A model generated the notes under the pieces. That model was not told where the DNA came from and searched no databases. It was given only the letters and a program-made list of their open reading frames with translations. The position numbers and the translations under genes are program-made. From assembly GCA_050330055.1 (NCBI GenBank), contig JBHJOF010000287.1:1-11213 (forward strand): a stretch of 11,213 nucleotides of DNA, read 5' to 3'. This document shows, in pieces, positions 7,137 to 11,213 of the stretch (positions are counted from its first letter, which is position 1; each line of letters begins with the position of its first letter). This DNA is from JBHJOF01 sp050330055 (lineage in GTDB: Bacteria > Pseudomonadota > Alphaproteobacteria > Kiloniellales > JAKSDN01).

Positions 7137-7454
7137 TCAATCGTAGCCGTAGAGCCAGCGCGTGGTGCCGGCGTGGACGTTCTTCACCGAGTGCAGCGCG
7201 CGGCGTGGGATGAAGACCTCGTCGCCGGGCTCGGCGATCAGCCTGGCGCCGTCGATGGTCATCTCGAGGCGTCCCTCGACGACGGTGACCAGCTCGTTGG
7301 TGCCATGGACGAAGTCGTTCCACGCGCGGCCCGGCGGATCGACGAAGAGGTCGCAGGAATAGCCGCGCGCCCGCCAGTCGGCGGCGACGCGATTGCGGTC
7401 GAGGGGCTGACCAAATTTCGCTTTGACGAGCAGTTCAGGCATCGCTTCGTTCAT
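7137..7454 (-). CDS. Small single-domain cupin protein
   Basis: The 105-aa protein is one cupin barrel. Motif 2 is clear: G77-DEVFI-P83-RRAL-H88-SVK-N92. Motif 1 is partial, with H50 and E54 in HGTNELVTVVEG, one histidine short of the usual pair; H50, E54 and H88 could still hold a metal. Such proteins may be small dioxygenases, isomerases or sensors, and nothing here decides. The start is ATG 7454; a second ATG at 7442 (residue 5) is an equal possibility, and neither has a good Shine-Dalgarno. It is the first gene of the three-gene minus-strand operon, and its upstream region is the repeat island at 7510-7795, so its promoter must lie in or next to repeats. Confidence 0.82.
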   Translation of the reverse strand: MNEAMPELLVKAKFGQPLDRNRVAADWRARGYSCDLFVDPPGRAWNDFVHGTNELVTVVEGRLEMTIDGARLIAEPGDEVFIPRRALHSVKNVHAGTTRWLYGYD

Positions 7455-7509
7455 TTATCTTGTCATTGCGAACTCGATCCACGGCTATCCTGCTAAGAAG
7501 GCACATCCA

Positions 7510-7681
7510 TTTTCCGTTGCCCGCCTTGTTAATGCCCCCCTCCCTAGCCCTCCCCCTCAAGGGGGGAGGGGATACTTGGGCGGCGGCGGCCGTTGGTTTG
7601 CCTCCCCCCTCGAGGGGGAGGCCCAAGGGATCAACGGGCGCAGCGCCGGAGGGGGGCGTCCGCGAAGCGGACAACGGAAAA
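7510..7681. repeat. MITE-like palindromic element with imperfect 34-bp terminal inverted repeats
   Basis: The left end (7510-7543) and the reverse complement of the right end (7648-7681) both start TTTTCCGTTG and end GCCCCCCTCC, matching at 27 of 34 positions by eye. Inside are two hairpins, CCCTCCCCC/GGGGGAGGG (7548-7570) and CCTCCCCCCTCGAGGGGGAGG (7601-7621). No coding frame with recognisable product crosses it. Its parts recur in the same order, on the opposite strand, at 1357-1561. A flanking target-site duplication was not found. Together with the repeat at 7723-7795 it fills most of the 391-bp gap between the amine dehydrogenase and cupin genes. Confidence 0.7.
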
Positions 7682-7722
7682 CGCATCTTCTTTCACAATC
7701 GGACAGTAGTGATCTTTGAGAA

Positions 7723-7795
7723 GGCATCCATCGTGCAGCGGCACCATGGATCGCCGGGTCAAGCCCAGCGATGACAGTGGAGATATCACTGTCAT
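7723..7795. repeat. Composite palindromic intergenic repeat, copy B
   Basis: The 26 bp at 7724-7749 are the exact reverse complement of 139-164. They are followed by hairpin ATCGCCGGG (7750-7758), loop TCAAG, CCCAGCGAT (7764-7772; one mismatch), equivalent to the TCAAG hairpin of copy A. A further perfect inverted pair, ATGACAGTG (7771-7779) and CACTGTCAT (7787-7795), closes it. It lies about 50 bp past the end of the amine dehydrogenase gene and could affect its mRNA 3' end, but no U-tract is present. Confidence 0.75.
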
Positions 7796-7845
7796 GAGTA
7801 GAACGGTAGGACAGCCGAACGGGACAAACAAGCGGCTGCTGCACC

Positions 7846-9912
7846 TCACCGCGGTTCCAGGGCCGGCAGCTCGCGGCGGAAGGGGACCATGTCGCTCGGC
7901 GGCTGATCGAGCTCGCGGGCGGCGCGGTGGCCCGACCAGACGGCGGCGGCGATCGTGCCCGGCGCCAGGCAGTCGCCGATGCGCTCGACCGACCTGATGC
8001 CGGCGTCGGCCAGGCGCGCCGGATCGGCCATCAAGGCGTGGTAGAGCGTGTCCTCGGGCAGCCGCGCGGTCACCATGACCACGCTCGCGGCCGGCCTGGT
8101 CTCGCGCTGGCCGGTGAAGACGCAGGCCAGCTCGACGCTGACGGGTGCGATCGCAGCGAGCCTGCGGTGGGCGGCGATCTGCACGCCAAGCTCCAGCAGG
8201 CGGGTCTGGATGCGGACCTGCTCCATGGTGTTGTGGGTCCAGTGCGAGACGTCGGCGGCCGGCGTTGCCAGCGTGACCTCGTGGCCGTCGCGGCGCAACT
8301 TCTCGGCCAGCACGCCGCCCAGGTAGTAGTGGTCGTCGTCGAAGATCACGACCGGCCCCGCAACTGCAGTACCAGCCATGATGTCGTCCGGCGTCAGCAC
8401 ATGGGGGGCGTCGCTGCCGGGGATCGGTTTGTAATGCTGGCGGCCGACGCCGTCGCGGCGCCAGCGCGCGCCGGTGGCGAGCAGCACGCGGGGAAAGCCG
8501 AAGTCGAGCACCTGCTCGGCGGTGAGGCGGCTGGCGCGGTAGATCTCGACGCTCGGCAGCTTGTGCAGCTGGCCGACGCGGTAGTCGCGCACGCGGCCCC
8601 AGGCGGCGAGGCCGGGCAGGCGGCACTCGGCGGCGACGCGGCCGCCCAGCTCCTCGCTCGCTTCGGCCAAAGTGACGGCGTAGCCGCGCTCGCCGAGCGC
8701 CCGGGCGCATTCCAGGCCGGCCGGGCCTGCGCCGACGATCAGCACGCTGTCGTTCGAGCTCTTGCGCGGCAGGCGCTCGGGGTGCCAGCCGCGGCGCCAC
8801 TCCTCGCCCATGGTCGGGTTCTGAGTGCAGCGGATCGGCACGCTCAGGAAGTCGCCGCTGACGCAGATGTTGCAGCCGATGCACTCGCGGATGTCGTCGA
8901 GGCGGCCTTCCTCGATCTTCTTGGGCAGGAAGGGATCGGCGATCGAGGGGCGCGCAGCGCCGATCATGTCGAGTATGCCGCGCTTGATCTGCGAGACCAT
9001 GGCGTCCGGCGAGGTGAAGCGGCCGACGCCGACCACCGGCTTGCTGGTGACCTGCTTGACGAAGGCGACGTAGGGTTCCTGCGCGCCTTCCTCGGCGAAG
9101 CGGGCGGTGGCGGAATCGTTGCTCCAGTCGCTGACGTTGACGTCCCAGAGGTCGGGCAGTTCGGCCAGCATCTCGATCACCTCGCGGCCTTCGCCTTCCG
9201 CGGTGATGCCGTCCGCGCCGAGCAGCTCGTCGACGGCGAGGCGCACGGCGACGGCACAGGTCTCGCCGATCGCCTCCTTGGTTTCGAGGATCAGCTCGCG
9301 CAGCAGGCGTGCCCGGTTCTCCAGGCTGCCGCCGTAGTCGTCGCCGCGGTCGTTGGTGCGCCGCGAGAGAAAGTGCATCGGCAGCGCGAGATCGTGGCCG
9401 GCGTAGACGTAGACGATGTCGAAGCCGGCGTCGCGGGCGCGCAGCGCCGCGTCGCGGTGCCAGCGCCGCACGGCGCGGATGTCGGTCAGGTCCATGGCGC
9501 GGGCTTGCAGCGGGTCGTAGGCGCGGCAGACCAGGTTGGAAGGCGCCATCGGCGGCTCGCGCGCCTCGCGGTTGGCCGTCACGTGGGCGTTGTAGACCAG
9601 CTCGATTCCGGCCAGGGCGCCGTGCGCATGGACCGCCTCGGTCATGCGCGCCAGCGCCGGCACGTCGCGGTCGTCCCACAGCCGGCCCTCGTTGTGCGGC
9701 GAGACCTCGGAGGAGTAGTGGATCTCGACTTCCTCGGTGCAGACCACGGCCCAGCCGCCCTCCGCCTTGACGCCGCGCATGGCGGCGAGCGGGCTGGGGT
9801 AGCGGTGGCCCATGCCGTTGCAGTGCGGCACCTGGTAGAAGCGGTTCTTCGCCGTCACCGGGCCGAGGCGCAGCGGCTCGAACAGGATGTCGTAACGCGG
9901 GTCTCTGGCCAC
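7846..9912 (-). CDS. Trimethylamine/dimethylamine/histamine dehydrogenase-family iron-sulfur flavoprotein
   Basis: The 688-aa protein has the complete TMADH architecture: an N-terminal old-yellow-enzyme-type FMN barrel (about 1-340), a 4Fe-4S site, and a C-terminal ADP-binding region starting VLIVGAGPAG (390-399). The family oxidatively deaminates or demethylates amines in the cytoplasm and passes electrons to electron-transfer flavoprotein. C31 in QVPHC matches the cysteine that covalently binds FMN in TMADH. The cluster ligands are C344, C347, C350 and C362. Catalytic Y170, H173, R224 and D266 are kept. The substrate bowl differs: E61 and D354 fall where TMADH has Tyr60 and Trp355, while W263 matches Trp264; the Asp recalls histamine dehydrogenase. 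GTG 9912 is the start, with GGGGAG (9922-9927) 9 nt upstream and the family N-terminus ARDPRYDILFEPL. ETF genes are not in the window. Confidence 0.92.
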   Translation of the reverse strand: MARDPRYDILFEPLRLGPVTAKNRFYQVPHCNGMGHRYPSPLAAMRGVKAEGGWAVVCTEEVEIHYSSEVSPHNEGRLWDDRDVPALARMTEAVHAHGALAGIELVYNAHVTANREAREPPMAPSNLVCRAYDPLQARAMDLTDIRAVRRWHRDAALRARDAGFDIVYVYAGHDLALPMHFLSRRTNDRGDDYGGSLENRARLLRELILETKEAIGETCAVAVRLAVDELLGADGITAEGEGREVIEMLAELPDLWDVNVSDWSNDSATARFAEEGAQEPYVAFVKQVTSKPVVGVGRFTSPDAMVSQIKRGILDMIGAARPSIADPFLPKKIEEGRLDDIRECIGCNICVSGDFLSVPIRCTQNPTMGEEWRRGWHPERLPRKSSNDSVLIVGAGPAGLECARALGERGYAVTLAEASEELGGRVAAECRLPGLAAWGRVRDYRVGQLHKLPSVEIYRASRLTAEQVLDFGFPRVLLATGARWRRDGVGRQHYKPIPGSDAPHVLTPDDIMAGTAVAGPVVIFDDDHYYLGGVLAEKLRRDGHEVTLATPAADVSHWTHNTMEQVRIQTRLLELGVQIAAHRRLAAIAPVSVELACVFTGQRETRPAASVVMVTARLPEDTLYHALMADPARLADAGIRSVERIGDCLAPGTIAAAVWSGHRAARELDQPPSDMVPFRRELPALEPR

Positions 9913-10031
9913 GGCGCGGGGCTCCCCTGATTGGCATTCGGTCGCTGTGCGTGCGTCTGCGGCACGGCTTGACGGCGAGGCTGCCGGCTGGGTCGCGCGA
10001 CGGCAAGAGGGAAGAGGGGGCTTCGCCGGCT

Positions 10032-10316
10032 CTACTCGGCGGCGAGCGGCCGGATCAGGCGCTCGGCCATGGCCTGCTGCTCGAGCAGCAGGCGGCAGCG
10101 GCCGGCGTAGGCGAGCCAGTCGCGGCGGCGGGCCTGGGCCTCGAGGATCCAGGTGCGGCGCCGGCCCTGCCGGCGAGGGTCGAGCTGGGGGAAGGCGGCG
10201 AGCTCGTCGCGGATCAGGCGGGTCAAGAGCGCCATCTGGGCCCGCGCCTCGGCGTGGCGCCGCTCGAGCGGCGAGGCGAAGCAGGGCTCGGCCTGGGCGT
10301 CGCGGCCGACGATCAT
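10032..10316 (-). CDS. Hypothetical protein, 94 aa
   Basis: I do not recognise this product. From ATG 10316 it is 94 aa, rich in Arg, Ala, Leu and Glu, with probable amphipathic helices around residues 18-42 and 52-90 and no signal peptide or membrane segment. The frame is open up to 10439, but the upstream part runs through the promoter-like site at 10359-10387, so the ATG is preferred; no Shine-Dalgarno is visible before it, and Met28 is another option. It precedes the amine dehydrogenase gene on the same strand by 119 bp with no evident terminator between, so the two may be co-transcribed. The evidence for it as a gene is the open frame, the upstream promoter and the otherwise empty space. 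Confidence 0.5.
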   Translation of the reverse strand: MIVGRDAQAEPCFASPLERRHAEARAQMALLTRLIRDELAAFPQLDPRRQGRRRTWILEAQARRRDWLAYAGRCRLLLEQQAMAERLIRPLAAE

Positions 10317-10358
10317 GCGACGGGCCCGCTTGCAGAGATCTGGTTCGGGAAGGGCCGT

Positions 10359-10401
10359 CTTACACGAGGCGTATCGGAAATTGTCAATACGAATCGTATC
10401 G
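10359..10401 (-). promoter_or_regulatory. Sigma-70-like promoter with overlapping palindromic operator
   Basis: Read on the minus strand, a perfect -35 TTGACA (10382-10387) is followed after exactly 17 bp by TGTAAG (10359-10364), a 4-of-6 match to TATAAT. Overlapping the -35 is the palindrome ATACGAATCGTAT (10387-10399), extendable to 17 bp (10385-10401) with one mismatch. Its CGTATCG half-site (10395-10401) is repeated at 10370-10376 within the spacer. Such placement fits a repressor operator, and ATACG-N3-CGTAT spacing is reminiscent of TetR-family sites. Transcription would start near 10352 and read into the 94-aa gene and the amine dehydrogenase gene. No TetR gene is in the window. Confidence 0.55.
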
Positions 10402-10440
10402 AAACTCTCAAGCCTGAGTGCCAAGCGTCGGGTCCGCAAC

Positions 10441-10469
10441 CCTCATCCTTCGACAGGCTCAGGATGAGG
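10441..10469. repeat. CCTCATCCT palindromic repeat, direct copy
   Basis: CCTCATCCT (10441-10449) and AGGATGAGG (10461-10469) are perfect 9-bp arms. The strand shared with 1411-1434 reads CTTCGACAGGCTCAGGATGAGG in overlapping parts. It is the first of an inverted pair with 10494-10522. Confidence 0.75.
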
Positions 10470-10493
10470 TGGGGGTGCGCCCTCTGAGCGCGC

Positions 10494-10522
10494 CCTCATG
10501 CTGAGCCTGTCGAAGCATGAGG
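10494..10522. repeat. CCTCATGCT palindromic repeat, inverted copy
   Basis: CCTCATGCT (10494-10502) and AGCATGAGG (10514-10522) are perfect arms around GAGCCTGTCGA. The core GAGCCTGTCGAA (10503-10514) is the reverse complement of TTCGACAGGCTC (10449-10460) in the neighbouring copy, so the two can also fold into one larger hairpin. It sits 37 bp past the stop of the S24 repressor gene and may mark its transcript end. Confidence 0.75.
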
Positions 10523-10559
10523 ATCGAGGGACAGGACTCGCATTTGGTGTCGAGTGCGT

Positions 10560-11213
10560 CTACACGCCGAGCAGCTCGCTGGGGGTCAGGATGCGGTAGA
10601 GGACGCGGACCTTGGCGAGCGGCAGCTCGATGTCGTCGCGCGGCGGGTTGAACTGGCGCAGCACCAGCTTGCTCGGCGTGCGGCGCAGCAGGCGCTTGAT
10701 GTAGCAGGGACCGGGCTGGCCGTCGTGGCCGTGCAGCTCGACCAGCACGTCGCAGCCGTTGACCGGCGGCTTGTCCGGGTGGACGAAGACCAGCTCGCCC
10801 TCCTCGAAACGGGGTGCCATGGAGTCGCCGGTCACATAGACGGCGAAGACGTTGCGCGCCGCCGCGATGCCCGGCGGCCGGCGCACGTAGTCGACGATCT
10901 CGCCGTTAAACTCGAAGTCGCCGGCCTCGCCGACCGTATCACCACAGGCTGCGGTGCCGCGCAGCGGCACGTTGCGCGGCAGGCCGGCGGCGGCCGGCAG
11001 CTCGACGGACTCGGCCCGGACGTTGGGCCGGACGTTGGGGACGAGGCTGGGCGACAGCTCGCCGGCCGTTTCCTGCAGGCCCAACGGACCGGGGGCCTGT
11101 TGTGATGCCGCGGCGGGCTGGCCGGCGCCGGTCAGGAGCCAAGCCCAGTCGACGCCGAGCCGCTGGGCGTAGGCGCGCGCGGCGGTCTCGGACAGGCCGC
11201 GGCCACCGGGCAG
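10560..11213 (-). CDS. LexA/CI-like S24-family transcriptional repressor, N-terminus cut by window edge
   Basis: 217 codons are visible and the frame stays open to the window end, so the gene starts outside. The visible N-terminal part, GLSETAARAYAQRLGVDWAW and then LLTGAG (residues 6-31), is the last portion of a phage-repressor-type helix-turn-helix domain. A linker of low complexity follows, then the S24 self-cleaving peptidase domain with nucleophile S131 in VTGDSMAP and general-base K173 in CYIKRLL. The likely cleavage point is C90-G91 in GTAACGD, where related repressors usually have Ala-Gly. These proteins repress SOS or prophage-type genes and are inactivated by RecA-stimulated self-cleavage; its targets are not evident. 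A TTG at 11084 would give a protein without the DNA-binding part and is not the start. Confidence 0.88.
   Translation of the reverse strand: MPGGRGLSETAARAYAQRLGVDWAWLLTGAGQPAAASQQAPGPLGLQETAGELSPSLVPNVRPNVRAESVELPAAAGLPRNVPLRGTAACGDTVGEAGDFEFNGEIVDYVRRPPGIAAARNVFAVYVTGDSMAPRFEEGELVFVHPDKPPVNGCDVLVELHGHDGQPGPCYIKRLLRRTPSKLVLRQFNPPRDDIELPLAKVRVLYRILTPSELLGV
11016..11039. repeat. 12-bp in-frame tandem duplication in the repressor linker
   Basis: CCGGACGTTGGG occurs twice in direct tandem (11016-11027 and 11028-11039). On the minus strand this encodes a repeated Pro-Asn-Val-Arg block in the linker between the DNA-binding and peptidase domains, without changing the frame. Confidence 0.85.

Noticed and set aside
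7927..9930. 667-aa open frame on the plus strand, and a longer minus-strand frame at 7631-10006
   Set aside because: Both overlap the amine dehydrogenase gene, whose protein matches its family over its whole length. The other frames are low-complexity products of G/C-rich third positions.
11082..11084. TTG as start of the S24 protein
   Set aside because: The same frame continues upstream with helix-turn-helix sequence to the window edge, so the gene is simply cut.

Overview
This is a GC-rich bacterial window. Strong G/C bias at third codon positions produces long antisense shadow ORFs. The gene families and the many short palindromic repeats (TCAAG-loop hairpins, CCTCATCCT...AGGATGAGG elements, CCTCCCCC...GGGGGAGG elements) suggest an alphaproteobacterium, possibly Rhodospirillales or Hyphomicrobiales. 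That placement comes from repeat style and protein resemblance, not from a marker gene. No rRNA, tRNA, CRISPR array, transposase or integrase was seen.

Layout, left to right. Positions 1-275 hold repeat hairpins upstream of an acuI/yhdH-type acryloyl-CoA reductase gene (276-1262, +). A palindromic repeat island (about 1357-1561) separates it from a convergent gene for a TPR plus SAM-methyltransferase protein (1642-3549, -). Divergent from that is a two-gene envelope operon: a small lipoprotein (3678-3917, +) overlapping a secreted Sel1-repeat protein (3901-4617, +). A 304-bp gap with two inverted repeats precedes a host-attachment-family gene (4922-5371, +). This gene converges, 13 bp apart, on a compact three-gene minus-strand operon: cupin (7137-7454), metallo-beta-lactamase-fold hydrolase (6386-7129) and zinc alcohol dehydrogenase (5385-6374).

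A second repeat island (7510-7795) contains a roughly 172-bp MITE-like element with 34-bp imperfect inverted ends. It also contains a composite hairpin whose 26-bp core recurs exactly, inverted, near the left end of the window. Beyond it on the minus strand is a complete trimethylamine/histamine dehydrogenase-family iron-sulfur flavoprotein (7846-9912), with a small gene of unknown function upstream (10032-10316). A promoter-like site with an overlapping palindromic operator (10359-10401) lies upstream of this pair. A third repeat cluster (10441-10522) follows. The right edge cuts through a LexA/CI-like S24 repressor gene (10560-11213, -).

The window is mostly ordinary catabolic and envelope accessory genes separated by repeat islands. 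The points most worth a second look are the amine dehydrogenase, whose substrate pocket carries acidic residues where trimethylamine dehydrogenase has aromatic ones, the apparent regulated promoter upstream of it, and the layered repeat architecture.
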